Assembly (NCBI GenBank): GCA_031253995.1
Contig: JAIRVG010000045.1
Span: 20,153-84,152, forward strand
Source: Paucimonas sp.
Lineage (GTDB): Bacteria > Pseudomonadota > Gammaproteobacteria > Pseudomonadales > Pseudomonadaceae
Direction of reading: 5' to 3'
DNA length: 64,000 nt
Part shown: one piece after another, positions 1 to 8,424 of the stretch
Layout: the number at the start of each line of letters is the position of its first letter
How positions within the stretch are numbered: position 1 is the first letter of the stretch
Position numbers and translations under genes: made by a program
Notes under the pieces: model-generated
Databases searched by the model: none
The model's input: only the letters and a program-made list of their open reading frames with translations
Told to the model about the DNA's origin: nothing

Positions 1-2
1 AC

Positions 3-2513
3 GGCGCCAACCTGAACGCCGGCACCGCGACCGCACCGCTGAGCGTGGGCAACCTCAACCTGTCTTCGAGCAGCAACCTGAACTTCGCCCTCGGCGCGCC
101 AGGCGGTTCCACCACCGTGGTTTCGGTGGCGGGCAACCTGGTTCTGGATGGCACGCTGAACATCAGCAATGCCGGCGGCTTCGGTCTGGGCGTGTACCAA
201 CTGTTCACCTACGGCGGCAGCGTTACCGACAACGGGCTGATCTACGGCAGCCTGCCGGGCACCACCCTGCCGGCGGACCTGACGCTGCAGACCGCCATTG
301 CCAACCAGATCAACCTGGTCGTGGGCAGCGACACCGCCCTGCAGTTCTGGAACGGCAGCAAGACGACCGCCGACGGCACCATCAGCGGTGGCAGCGGCGT
401 CTGGAACGCGAGCAGCACCAACTGGACCAACACCACCGGTGTAGTCAGCAATGCCTGGGACAACCAGTTCGCCGTCTTCGGCGGCCCGGCCCCGGCGGTG
501 GGCACCCAGTACTCGGTCACCGTGGAAGGCCAGCAGACCTTCACCGGCATGCAGTTCCTGACCGATGGCTATGTCCTGGGCGCAGGTACGGGCGGAGCCT
601 TGGCGGCCAGCGGCAGCCAGGCAGCGATTCGTGTCGGTACCGGCACCGCGACCATAGCGGCGCCGCTGGTGGGCACCGGTGGTATCGAGAAGCTGGATGC
701 CGGCACCCTGGTGCTGACCGGCGCCAACACCTACACCGGTGGTACCACCGTCAGCGGCGGTACGCTGCAGGGCAACACCACCAGCCTGCAAGGCAACATC
801 ACCAACAACGCCAACCTGGTCTTCGCCCAGGCTACCAGCGGCCAGTTCAGCGGCATCCTCAGCGGCAACGGCACCATCAGCAAGCAAGGCTCCGGTGACC
901 TGCTGATCGTTGGCAGCCAGCCGTTCAACGGCGCCTTCAACGTCGACGAGGGCAGCGTGGTGGTCGGCAACGCGGCCAACCCGGGCACCGTGTTCGGCGC
1001 CCAGGTCACTGTCGGCAGCAATGGCGTGCTGGCTGGTACCGGCAACGTCGGTTCGCTGGTCAACAACGGCACCGTGGTCACCGGCCTGGATGGCGGCAAC
1101 CTCTCTGTCGCCGGCAACTTCAGCAACGCTGGGACCTTGTCCATCAGCCTGACCCCGAGCCTGACCAACTACCTCAACGTAGGCGGCACGGCGAACCTGG
1201 GCGGCACGCTGAACGTGGCCAACATCGGCACCACAGCGGCCCAGTACACCCTGGTCTCGGCCACCGGTGGCGTGACCGGCACCTTCGGCACCACCAACCT
1301 GGAAGGCATGGTGTTCCTCGACACCACGCTGAACTACGGTGCCAATGCGGTGACCCTGGATGTAGCGCGCAACGGCACTTCCTTCGCCAGCGTGGCGCAG
1401 ACCGACAACCAGCGTGCGGTGGCGAACGCCCTGGACAGCGCCTCGGCGCCGGCCAGCCTGCGCGACACCATCATCGCTTCCAATGCCAGCAGTGCGGCGG
1501 CGGCCTTCGAAAGCCTGTCCGGCGAGATCTACGCCAGCACCGCGACCGTGCTGATCGAGGACTCGCGCTACGTCCGCGACGCGGTCAACGACCGTATGCG
1601 TGATGCCGGTTGCAGCGACGACCAGGACCCACGCCGTGCCCTGACGCCAAACAGCAACCAGCAGACCACCGGTCGTGGTTGCGGTGGCGAAGGGGTGGGC
1701 TGGATCCGTGCCGTGGGTGGCTGGGGTGATTTCGACGGCGGCAGCAACGCGGCCAACGTCAAGCGTGACCTGTCCGGTTTCCTGATCGGTTTCGACAACA
1801 ACCTCAACGACCAGGTGCGTGCCGGTATCGCTGCCGGTTACACCAACAGCAGCATCAGCGCCAAGGGCAAGCCGCAGGACTCCTCGGTGGACAGCTACCA
1901 CCTGGCGGCCTACATGAGCTACCAGATGGACGCCTTCGCCGCACGCATGGGCGCCGGCTACACCTGGCACGACATCGACAGCAAGCGTTACGTCGAGGCC
2001 GGCAGCTACAACGAACGCCTGAAGTCCAGCTACAAGGCGCGTACCGCGCAGGTGTTCGGCGAAGTGGGTTATGCCATCGACGCGGGCGGCGTGGCGCTGG
2101 AGCCGTTCGCCGGCCTGGCCTACGTCAACTACGACAGTGACAAGGCCCGTGAGAAAGGTGGGGCGGGGCGCCTGGAGGCTGATACCCAACAGGATAACGT
2201 GTTCTCCACCGTCGGCCTGCGCGCTGGCAAGTCGTTCAAGCTGGACAACGGCAGCACCCTGACCCCGCGCGGCAGCATCGGCTGGCGGCATGCCTTCGGC
2301 GACACCAAGCCGGACGCGGACCTGCGCTTCATCGAAGGCGGTGCCGGGTTCAGCAACACCGGTGTACCGATCGCCAAGGATGCGGCCGTGATCGAGGCCG
2401 GTCTGGACCTGAGCGTCGGTGTGGCCGGCAAGGTGGGCGTGGGTTACTCCGGCCAGTTGGCCAGCGAGAGCCGCGACAACGCGGTGACCCTGAACTTCAG
2501 CATGGAGTTCTGA
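3..2513 (+). CDS. Autotransporter, C-terminal part (gene starts left of the window)
   Basis: The reading frame is open at the left edge, so only the C-terminal 836 or so codons are present. The first ~490 residues are Gly/Asn/Thr-rich passenger sequence with repeats of the autotransporter-associated beta-strand type (for example GTLVLTGANTYTGG). The last ~280 residues look like a type V autotransporter beta-barrel of alternating hydrophobic strands that ends in Phe (FSMEF), the usual signal for outer-membrane assembly. The protein would present a beta-helical passenger on the cell surface. Adhesin or enzyme function cannot be decided because the N-terminus is missing. A REP hairpin follows the stop and may act as its terminator. 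Confidence 0.88.
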   Translation, partial: GANLNAGTATAPLSVGNLNLSSSSNLNFALGAPGGSTTVVSVAGNLVLDGTLNISNAGGFGLGVYQLFTYGGSVTDNGLIYGSLPGTTLPADLTLQTAIANQINLVVGSDTALQFWNGSKTTADGTISGGSGVWNASSTNWTNTTGVVSNAWDNQFAVFGGPAPAVGTQYSVTVEGQQTFTGMQFLTDGYVLGAGTGGALAASGSQAAIRVGTGTATIAAPLVGTGGIEKLDAGTLVLTGANTYTGGTTVSGGTLQGNTTSLQGNITNNANLVFAQATSGQFSGILSGNGTISKQGSGDLLIVGSQPFNGAFNVDEGSVVVGNAANPGTVFGAQVTVGSNGVLAGTGNVGSLVNNGTVVTGLDGGNLSVAGNFSNAGTLSISLTPSLTNYLNVGGTANLGGTLNVANIGTTAAQYTLVSATGGVTGTFGTTNLEGMVFLDTTLNYGANAVTLDVARNGTSFASVAQTDNQRAVANALDSASAPASLRDTIIASNASSAAAAFESLSGEIYASTATVLIEDSRYVRDAVNDRMRDAGCSDDQDPRRALTPNSNQQTTGRGCGGEGVGWIRAVGGWGDFDGGSNAANVKRDLSGFLIGFDNNLNDQVRAGIAAGYTNSSISAKGKPQDSSVDSYHLAAYMSYQMDAFAARMGAGYTWHDIDSKRYVEAGSYNERLKSSYKARTAQVFGEVGYAIDAGGVALEPFAGLAYVNYDSDKAREKGGAGRLEADTQQDNVFSTVGLRAGKSFKLDNGSTLTPRGSIGWRHAFGDTKPDADLRFIEGGAGFSNTGVPIAKDAAVIEAGLDLSVGVAGKVGVGYSGQLASESRDNAVTLNFSMEF

Positions 2514-2530
2514 TCCGCGCCTGACTCGGG

Positions 2531-2591
2531 GGCCCCATCGCTGGCAAGTCAACTCCCATCCTGTGGGAGCTGGCTTGCCAGCGATGGGGCC
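2531..2591. repeat. REP palindrome pair after the autotransporter
   Basis: Two oppositely oriented copies of the window's commonest repeat (GGCCCCATCGCTGGCAAG and its complement) face each other with almost no spacer. They can form a long hairpin starting 18 bp after the autotransporter stop. The left copy carries base changes (AAGTCAACTCCCA instead of AAGCCAGCTCCCA). It may protect or terminate the upstream transcript. Confidence 0.85.
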
Positions 2592-2653
2592 CTCAGTCAC
2601 ACCATGAAATTGCTGTATTGTCCTGGTTTCATCTCACCACCCAAGGTCGCCGC

Positions 2654-3217
2654 ATGGCGCGTCTCTACGTCACCCTCAGTCTTCTCCTCTATCTCCTGGC
2701 CCTGTGCCTCGACGCCGTGAACCTCAGCGGCGGCAATGTCGTGACGGCCCAGCAAGCCCTGTTCCAGGGGCCCTGGGGCGTGGTCTTCGGCCTGTTCGGC
2801 TGGTTCGCCAATCCACTGTTCGGTCTCGCCCTGCTGCTGCGCCGGCGGCTGCGCTGGCTGGCGTTGTTCCTCGGGTGCTGGGCGCTCTACCTGGCGGTGA
2901 TCAGCCACGGCATCGAGCGCCTGCCGGACAACATCAACTACAGCTTCCACCAGGTCATCGGCTTCGCTCCTGGCTACTACCTCTGGGCCCTGGCCATCGC
3001 CGCCTTCTGCATCGGCCAGGCCTGGTGGTGCAGCCGCGGGCGCAATGCCGAGGTGCCGCGCTGGAGCCTGCCAGAGGGCGCGTTGGCGCTGTTGCTGCTG
3101 GTGGTGATGGTGATCGGGCTGCGGGATGAAAACCTGCGCTTCGACCTCGACAAGCTGTTCGATATGCCGCCATCGGTCTGGGAAATGCCACCGCCGAGCC
3201 GGGACGAGTCGATCTGA
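2654..3217 (+). CDS. Small integral membrane protein, function unknown
   Basis: A 187-residue protein with about four hydrophobic stretches, namely YVTLSLLLYLLALCL near the N-terminus, VVFGLFGWFANPLFGLALLL, LALFLGCWALYLAVI and one near residue 140. It should sit in the inner membrane. ATG at 2654 is preferred over an in-frame TTG at 2618, because the TTG lies next to the REP and adds only polar residues. Its stop shares a base with the start of the following gene (TGATG), so the two are probably co-translated. I recognise no family. Confidence 0.75.
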   Translation: MARLYVTLSLLLYLLALCLDAVNLSGGNVVTAQQALFQGPWGVVFGLFGWFANPLFGLALLLRRRLRWLALFLGCWALYLAVISHGIERLPDNINYSFHQVIGFAPGYYLWALAIAAFCIGQAWWCSRGRNAEVPRWSLPEGALALLLLVVMVIGLRDENLRFDLDKLFDMPPSVWEMPPPSRDESI

Positions 3218-3777
3218 TGAGCCAGCTCACCGCCCAGGCCCTGATTGCCATGGCCATGAAGAACCCGCTCAACCAGCGTCTGACGGATACCCTGGTCGGC
3301 CTCGACCTGCCGCACTGCATGCTCACCGCCGGCTGCCTGTTCCAGGCGCTGTGGAACCTGCGGGTCGGCCGCGAGCCGGGGTGGGGGGTGAAGGACTACG
3401 ACGTCATCTATTTCGACCACGATCTGTCGTGGGAGGCGGAAGACCGGGTGATCCAGCGGGTCCGCGCGGCCTGCGGGGAGTTTGCCGACAAGGTCGAAGT
3501 GCGCAACCAGGCGCGGGTGCATCTGTGGTACGAGGAAAGGTTCGGCGTGCCTTATGCGCCGCTGCTCAAGGTCACCGACGGCATCGACCGCTACCTGGTG
3601 CGCTCCACCTGCGTCGGCCTCGATGTGCGTAGCGGCGAGTTGTACAGCACCTGGGGGCTGGAGGATCTGCAGCAGGGGCTGCTGCGCAGCAATCCGCTGA
3701 ACCACCAGCCGGAGATGTTCCGGCGCAAGGCCGAGAGCTATCGCGAGCGCTGGGAGTGGTTGCGGATCGAGGAGTGA
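3217..3777 (+). CDS. Nucleotidyltransferase-like protein (COG3575-type)
   Basis: A 186-residue protein resembling the small nucleotidyltransferase-like family found in many proteobacteria. It has GCLFQALWNL near the N-terminus followed by KDYDVIYFDHDLSWEAED, an acidic cluster suited to metal binding. The later part contains VRNQARVHLWYEERFG and STCVGLDV, conserved-looking segments of the family. Substrate and role are not established. It overlaps the preceding membrane-protein gene by one base and probably forms a two-gene unit with it. The family call comes from recalled sequence features rather than a database search. Confidence 0.7.
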   Translation: MSQLTAQALIAMAMKNPLNQRLTDTLVGLDLPHCMLTAGCLFQALWNLRVGREPGWGVKDYDVIYFDHDLSWEAEDRVIQRVRAACGEFADKVEVRNQARVHLWYEERFGVPYAPLLKVTDGIDRYLVRSTCVGLDVRSGELYSTWGLEDLQQGLLRSNPLNHQPEMFRRKAESYRERWEWLRIEE

Positions 3778-3782
3778 GGGGG

Positions 3783-4106
3783 TTTTTGCGGGCCTCATCG
3801 CTGGCAAGCCAGCTCCCACAGGGTTTTGTGTTGACCGGAGGATCTGTGGCCGACGCGGTCACGGCGGGAGTGGTTAAGGATTGAGGGTGTTCTTGCGGGC
3901 CTCATCGCTGGCAAGCCAGCTCCCACAGGGCTTCGTGTTGACCGGAGGATCTGTGGCCGACTCGGTCACGGTGGGAGTGGTTAAGGATTGAGGGTGTTTT
4001 CCCGGGCCCTATCGCTGGCAAGCCAGCTCCCACAGTGACCGCGTCGGCCACAAATCCTATGGTCAACACAAACCCTGTGGGAGCTGGCTTGCCAGCGATA
4101 GGGCCA
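3783..4106. repeat. 107-bp tandem repeat carrying REP elements
   Basis: Two near-identical 107-bp units (from about 3783 and 3890) are followed by the start of a third at about 3997. Each unit contains a REP core (ATCGCTGGCAAGCCAGCTCC) plus a shared non-REP segment with GTTGACCGGAGGATCTGTGG and GGTTAAGGATTGAGGGTG. The spacing between equivalent REP positions is exactly 107 bp twice (3791, 3898, 4005). An inverted REP copy (4074-4106) closes the block. No gene is visible here. The units differ at only a few positions, which suggests recent duplication. Confidence 0.9.
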
Positions 4107-4124
4107 TCAGCTACATCACAAGCC

Positions 4125-4466
4125 TCAAGCCTTGCGCTTGAGCGGCTCACCCTCGAACTTCACCCCGGCCAGGCCATGGGCGATCAGGGAGCGGATATTG
4201 CCGTGGTCGCTGCCTTCAGGCGTGGCCACCACCGAGCGGTAGTGCTCGCCGAACGCCAGCAGCGCTTCCTGGTCGCTCAGGCCTTCCAGCAGGGCCAGGC
4301 CCAGGGTCTTGCAGGAACCTTCGTTCTGCCCGGCGTTGCTGACCAGGCCGCCGTTGTCGAAGGCGGTCTGCTGGTAGTCGTAGTGCTCGGCGACGAACGC
4401 CAGGGTGTCGGCGAACACGTGCTCGCCGCTGTTCAGGCTGGCACGCAGTTGAGTCAGGTCAGTCAT
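4125..4466 (-). CDS. HopJ-family protein
   Basis: A 113-residue protein beginning MTDLTQLRASLNSGEHVF and matching the short HopJ family (first described as a type III effector, but widespread in ordinary gamma-proteobacteria). It contains the family-like run NEGSCKTLGLALLEGLS and HGNIRSLIAHGL near the C-terminus. The start at 4466 is chosen because it overlaps the end of the upstream DUF1244 gene by 8 bp and gives the normal family length. With no secretion genes nearby, a housekeeping role is more likely than effector function. Confidence 0.85.
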   Translation of the reverse strand: MTDLTQLRASLNSGEHVFADTLAFVAEHYDYQQTAFDNGGLVSNAGQNEGSCKTLGLALLEGLSDQEALLAFGEHYRSVVATPEGSDHGNIRSLIAHGLAGVKFEGEPLKRKA

Positions 4467-4755
4467 GGGTTTTTCCTTTGGCGAACGCGGCTTGCTGCTC
4501 GGCGCTGGCTTCTTTCTGGTATTGGCTTTTCCACTGGTCGTAAGGCATGCCGTAGACCACCTCGCGGGCGTCATCCAGGCTTACCTCGATCTGGCGTTCA
4601 TCCGCGGCGGCCTTGTACCACTTGGACAGGCAGTTGCGGCAGAAGCCGGACAGGTTCATCAGGTCGATGTTCTGCACGTCGGTACGGTTGCGCAGGTGGT
4701 CGACCAGGCGACGGAAGGCCGCCGCTTCGAGTTCGAGTTGTTCTTGCGGGGTCAT
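4459..4755 (-). CDS. DUF1244 family protein
   Basis: A 98-residue protein. The segment MNLSGFCRNCLSKWYKAAA contains the conserved Cys-x-x-Cys typical of DUF1244, followed by VYGMPYDQWKSQYQ. The biochemical role is unknown. It lies 13 bp after folM and overlaps the start of the HopJ-family gene, so folM, this gene and hopJ form one leftward operon. The grouping suggests a link to pterin metabolism, which is inference only. Confidence 0.85.
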   Translation of the reverse strand: MTPQEQLELEAAAFRRLVDHLRNRTDVQNIDLMNLSGFCRNCLSKWYKAAADERQIEVSLDDAREVVYGMPYDQWKSQYQKEASAEQQAAFAKGKTHD

Positions 4756-4768
4756 AGCGTTCTCGTTA

Positions 4769-5458
4769 TCAGGCGATTCGGTTCTTCAGGTGGCGGCCAC
4801 CGTTGATGACCACGTGGCTGCCGGTGCTGTACTGGCTTTCCAGCAGGAACAGCACGGCGTCGATCAGCGGCTGGGCGCCCGGCTCGAACTCCAGCAGGGC
4901 CTTCTTCAGGGTCTGCTGGCGATACTGCTCGTCGCCGTCTTCCTTGAGGATCAGCAGCCCCGGCAGGATGCCGTTGACCCGCACCGACGGGGCGTACTTT
5001 TCGGCGAACGACAGCACCATGTTCTGCAGCGCGGCCTTGGTCGCGGCGTAGCCGATATGGCTCTTGCTGCCGCGGGACGAGGTTTCGTCGCAGATATGGA
5101 TGATGTCCGCCTTGTCCAGCTTCAGCAGCTGCTCGCCCAGGGCCAGGTTGAGGTGGTACGGCGCCTCGACGTGCAGCTTGAACATGGTGTTCAGGTTGTC
5201 GAGGTCGTCGTCGAGCCACAGCGAGGCGTTGTGGACGATCGCCCGCAGGCCGTCATAGCCGCGCAGGTGCTCGATCAGCGCTTCGCGGTCGTCGACGCGG
5301 CACAGGTCGGCCTGGAACGGGATGATGTTCGGGTGGGCCGGCGTGGTGATCTTGCTGCGGCTGGCGCTGACCACCGTGTGGCCGGCCTGCGCCAGTTTCG
5401 TGGCCAGCGCCAGCCCGACTCGCTGGCTGCCACCGGTAACTAGGATTGGGCTGTTCAT
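4769..5458 (-). CDS. folM: Dihydromonapterin reductase / dihydrofolate reductase-like SDR
   Basis: A 229-residue short-chain dehydrogenase. The nucleotide-binding motif TGGSQRVGLALA is at residues 8-19 (a TGxxxRxG variant typical of FolM rather than the classical TGxxxGxG), and the catalytic Tyr-Lys lies in GYAATKAALQ. FolM reduces dihydromonapterin to tetrahydromonapterin, the pterin cofactor of phenylalanine hydroxylase in pseudomonads. The ATG at 5458 leads straight into the Rossmann strand. It is the first gene of the folM-DUF1244-hopJ group. Its metabolic link to aromatic breakdown fits the hmg genes 12 kb away. Confidence 0.85.
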   Translation of the reverse strand: MNSPILVTGGSQRVGLALATKLAQAGHTVVSASRSKITTPAHPNIIPFQADLCRVDDREALIEHLRGYDGLRAIVHNASLWLDDDLDNLNTMFKLHVEAPYHLNLALGEQLLKLDKADIIHICDETSSRGSKSHIGYAATKAALQNMVLSFAEKYAPSVRVNGILPGLLILKEDGDEQYRQQTLKKALLEFEPGAQPLIDAVLFLLESQYSTGSHVVINGGRHLKNRIA

Positions 5459-5552
5459 ATGCGGGGACGATCAACTTTTCAGGTTCGGTTTTCAGGTTCG
5501 CAGTCAGCCGCCAGCATACCCGAACTCACCTGGAATGACCGCCCCCGGCGGG

Positions 5553-6134
5553 TCAGCGGCTTTCCAGCGATTGGCCGCCGCTGCGCGGTCGCTTCAGCGA
5601 GGACGGACGGGCATTCAGCCAGCCGGCCAGCAAGCGGGTCGACAGCGGGATGAAGCAGTACACCATCAAGGGCGTCAGGCCCAGGGTGCTGAGCAGGATC
5701 CGCGGCAGCAGGCCCAGTTCCGCCAGCCAGTGGCCGAACAGCAGGTTGAACGCCAGGGACACCGGGAAGAACGCCAGCCAGATCGCCACGGCCTGCTTCC
5801 AGCGCGGTGGGCGTTGCGCGGCGTCGTTGCCGAACCAGCCCTCGATGCCGCTCACGCGTTTTTCCGTGGGCTGCTGGAACAGGCCGTTGCCGCGGGCCAG
5901 CCAGGCGCTGCGGGAGGCGGAGAACTCCCAGGCGTGCAGGGTCTTTTCGTCGACGAAGCGGAAGATGATCTGGAATTCGTCGCCCTGGGGCGGCGGGGCC
6001 AGCACCCCGGAGCCGAGGTAGCCAGGGAAGTCGGTGGCGAGCTGCTCGCCTTCGTGCAACCAGGCGATCATGTCCTGATAACGGCCCTCGGCGACACGCC
6101 GGGCGAGCATCAAGGTGACGGGTGGGGTAGACAT
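5553..6134 (-). CDS. Antibiotic-biosynthesis-monooxygenase-type membrane protein
   Basis: A 193-residue protein. Residues 1-100 resemble an ABM (dimeric alpha+beta barrel) domain, with LMLARRVAEGRYQDMIAWL at the start and FQIIFRFVDEKTLHAWEFS. The C-terminal half has two membrane spans (around WKQAVAIWLAFFPVSLAFNLLF and LLSTLGLTPLMVYCFIPLS). This two-part architecture is common in Pseudomonas and carries no proven activity. The start is supported by AGGAG eight bases upstream. It ends with a polar tail. Confidence 0.72.
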   Translation of the reverse strand: MSTPPVTLMLARRVAEGRYQDMIAWLHEGEQLATDFPGYLGSGVLAPPPQGDEFQIIFRFVDEKTLHAWEFSASRSAWLARGNGLFQQPTEKRVSGIEGWFGNDAAQRPPRWKQAVAIWLAFFPVSLAFNLLFGHWLAELGLLPRILLSTLGLTPLMVYCFIPLSTRLLAGWLNARPSSLKRPRSGGQSLESR

Positions 6135-6349
6135 CGTGTATCTCCTGGCAAACGGTCGCGGCGGGTAGCCCAGACCTTCGACGCCGCCCGGGGTGTTGGG
6201 CGGCGTCTGAAAACAAGCAAGGATTATTCCGTAAATAATGTGACCCGTCAGTGTCAGCGTTGACCCGACGCACAGTGATGTTTGCTCGCGCCGCGTGGGT
6301 CCGGGCTAGAATGGTCATCCGTTTCCTACAATCTGCGGCGTGTCAGGCG

Positions 6350-7300
6350 ATGATCGAGCTTTCCCCGGCGTCACTCAGTGAACGCGGTCTGGACCACGAG
6401 GAGCTGTTTCCCATCCGTGAGGTGTCGCGGTTGACGGGCATCAACCCCGTCACCCTGCGCGCCTGGGAGCGTCGTTACGGGCTGATCCAGCCGACACGCA
6501 CCGAAAGTGGGCACCGCTTGTACTCCCGCGCCGATATCGACGAAGTCCGCCATATCCTTGGCTGGATCGAACGCGGCGTGGCGGTGAGCAAGGTCGGCAA
6601 GATCCTCGCCCGCGACCGCGCGGCCGACAGCGTGGCTTCCGAACGTGGGCATGCCCCGGCGGCGGCTGATCACGAGCAGTGGCGCAACCCGTTGCGCCAG
6701 GCGGTGCAGGCCTTCGACGAGACCCGCCTGGAGCGGCTTTACGGCCAGGTGTTCGCCAGTTATCCCCTGACGGTGGTGTTCCAGGACATCTTCATGCCGC
6801 TGTGGCTGGAACTGCGCATGGCCCATGACGGTTTCGGCCGCGTCAGCGAATGGCTGTTCCTCGATACTTTCCTGCGGGCCCGTGCCTGGCAGCGCCTGCA
6901 ACTGGCGCGGGAAGATCAGTCCAGCCGCGTGTTGCTGGCGGCCTTGCCGGAGCAGTGTCGCGAGCTGGAACTGCTGGTCTGTGCGCTGTTGCTGGGCAGC
7001 AGCGATGTCGAGGTCGCGGTGCTGGCACCCGGGCAGCCGCTGGAGGAACTGACCCTGGTCTGCGAGCGCCGGGCGCCGGACGCGCTGGTGCTGTTTTCCA
7101 ACCACGCCCCGCCGGCCGACCTGCCCAAGCGCCTGGCGCGCCTGGCCCTGGCGCTGGACTGCCCACTGCTGTTCGCCGGCGAGGCGTCGGAAATGGCCCA
7201 GGACAGCCTGGTGGGATCGCAGATCGTCTGCCTGGGCGGGGAAGGGCGGTTGATGCGGCGGCGTCTGCAGCAGTGCCTGAACGGCCACCTCGACAGCTAG
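6350..7300 (+). CDS. MerR-family regulator, class II LitR/CarH-like (light response)
   Basis: A 316-residue protein. The MerR winged-helix DNA-binding domain is at residues ~17-85, with FPIREVSRLTGINPVTLRAW and YGLIQPTRTESGHRLYS. The C-terminal part has the layout of a cobalamin-binding module, but the cobalamin-ligating His motif (D/E-x-H-x-x-G) is replaced by EQCREL, so it should not bind B12. This matches class II LitR proteins (PplR of P. putida), which sense light through a partner LOV protein. A short LOV gene lies 660 bp away. ATG at 6350 is preferred because it leaves only a short lead before the DNA-binding domain. Its stop overlaps the convergent neighbour by 4 bp. Confidence 0.8.
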   Translation: MIELSPASLSERGLDHEELFPIREVSRLTGINPVTLRAWERRYGLIQPTRTESGHRLYSRADIDEVRHILGWIERGVAVSKVGKILARDRAADSVASERGHAPAAADHEQWRNPLRQAVQAFDETRLERLYGQVFASYPLTVVFQDIFMPLWLELRMAHDGFGRVSEWLFLDTFLRARAWQRLQLAREDQSSRVLLAALPEQCRELELLVCALLLGSSDVEVAVLAPGQPLEELTLVCERRAPDALVLFSNHAPPADLPKRLARLALALDCPLLFAGEASEMAQDSLVGSQIVCLGGEGRLMRRRLQQCLNGHLDS

Positions 7301-7905
7301 CTGAAATGGACGTCCGGATGGGTACGACGGTGCTGTTGCAGCATGTACTGGCGTAGCCGTTCGATCTCTTCCGGCTGGCGCTGGCTCAGCTGGTAGGCCG
7401 CCAGGCCTTCGACGGTGAGCCGTTGCAGGCTGCCGCGCAGGGCAATGGGAGCGATGCCGTCGGGGGCGAACCAGAGGTTGAAGGTCTTCGGCGCCTTGCG
7501 GCCCTCCGGCAGTTCCACCAGCACGCCCTTGAAGGAAATCTCCCGTACCTTCAGGCCGCTGCTCAGGCCCAGCTGGTCTTCCAGCATCACCGGCCGCTCC
7601 AGGGCCAGGCGCCAGGGCCGGACCACTTCACCTTCCTCGAAGATGCTCGGCGCACCCAGTTGCAGGTGCAGGGCATGGAATTCATCTTCCACCAGCAGCA
7701 GCGGGAAACTCATCTGCTGGTTGTCCAGCCGCGCTTGCACCGTGACCTGTTCGTTGGCCACCAGGCGGGTGAGCAATTGCTGTACGTCGCGGCGGCCATT
7801 GAGGCGCAGCGTGGCGTTGGGGTCCACTCGGTTGAGCTGGGGCGAGCGGTGCACGCTCTGGATGAAGTCCAGCTCGTCCTGGGTCAGAAGGGCATCGGCT
7901 TGCAT
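7297..7905 (-). CDS. PilZ-like / YcgR-type protein (tentative)
   Basis: A 202-residue soluble protein. The layout fits a YcgR-like fold: an N-terminal domain (about 25-110) followed by a PilZ-like barrel from residue ~115, with GLKVREISFKGVLVELPEG in the place of the PilZ DxSxxG motif. The Asp is replaced by Glu and no clear RxxxR is seen, so c-di-GMP binding is uncertain. It sits between the light-response regulator (convergent, 4-bp overlap) and the LOV gene, on the LOV strand. It could be an output or simply a neighbour. Confidence 0.5.
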   Translation of the reverse strand: MQADALLTQDELDFIQSVHRSPQLNRVDPNATLRLNGRRDVQQLLTRLVANEQVTVQARLDNQQMSFPLLLVEDEFHALHLQLGAPSIFEEGEVVRPWRLALERPVMLEDQLGLSSGLKVREISFKGVLVELPEGRKAPKTFNLWFAPDGIAPIALRGSLQRLTVEGLAAYQLSQRQPEEIERLRQYMLQQHRRTHPDVHFS

Positions 7906-7962
7906 GGGAATGACTGCTGCGATATTTCCGGGTGATCGATGGACCGCGAAACGGTGCCTTTG

Positions 7963-8424
7963 TTACGACCGTTGGTCGTTTTCCAGGCGCTGGATGTGCG
8001 CCCGCGCTTCGGCCAGTTGTTGTTCCAGCTCGACCACCCGCTGTTCGGCCTCGACCTGGCGGGTGACGTCTTTCTGGATGCCGATGAAGTAAGTGAGCTG
8101 GTCGGCCTCGTTGAACACCGGGGTGATCGACAGCTCGTTCCAGAACACGCTGCCGTCCTTGCGGTAGTTTCGCAGCACCTCGCGGCAGGGCTGGCGGCTG
8201 TCCAGCGCCTGGCGGATCCGCGCCCGGGCCGGCTGGTCGCGGTCCTCGCCCTGGAGGAAGCGGCAGTCGCGGTAGAGGATGTCGTTGGCCTCGAAGCCGC
8301 TAAGCCGCTCGAACGCCGGGTTCACGTAGATCAGGATGGTGTCTTCGTCGCCTTCCTGTTCGGCGACCACGATGCCGTCGTTGGAGGCATCGATCATGCG
8401 TTGCAGCAGTGTGGCGTTGATCAT
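7963..8424 (-). CDS. Short LOV blue-light photoreceptor
   Basis: A 153-residue protein consisting of one LOV/PAS domain with short helical ends. It begins MINATLLQRMIDASNDGIVV, very like PpSB1-LOV of P. putida. The flavin-adduct Cys is at residue 54 in YRDCRFLQGEDR. NYRKDGSVFWNEL and FIGIQKDVT supply the other FMN-pocket segments. Arg at 62 and 67 correspond to the two Arg residues that, in my recollection, give PpSB1 its very slow dark recovery. The C-terminal helix (residues ~125-150) is Glu/Gln-rich and probably dimerises. ATG at 8424 matches the family start; an upstream ATG (8481) would add 19 Pro/Ala-rich residues. Confidence 0.9.
   Translation of the reverse strand: MINATLLQRMIDASNDGIVVAEQEGDEDTILIYVNPAFERLSGFEANDILYRDCRFLQGEDRDQPARARIRQALDSRQPCREVLRNYRKDGSVFWNELSITPVFNEADQLTYFIGIQKDVTRQVEAEQRVVELEQQLAEARAHIQRLENDQRS

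Noticed and set aside
2618..2653. TTG start for the small membrane protein
   Set aside because: The extra residues come from sequence next to the REP and the ATG at 2654 gives a cleaner membrane-protein start.
3783..4106. Evenly spaced repeats considered as a CRISPR array
   Set aside because: The 107-bp units are near-identical over their whole length, so there are no variable spacers, and no cas genes are present.
3902..4150. Small minus-strand frame across the REP repeats
   Set aside because: Its protein consists largely of REP translations ([17 protein letters not shown]) and there is no ribosome site.
4125..4466. HopJ-family gene considered as a secreted type III effector
   Set aside because: No type III genes or hrp box are near, and it is embedded in the folM-DUF1244 operon, which points to a housekeeping role.
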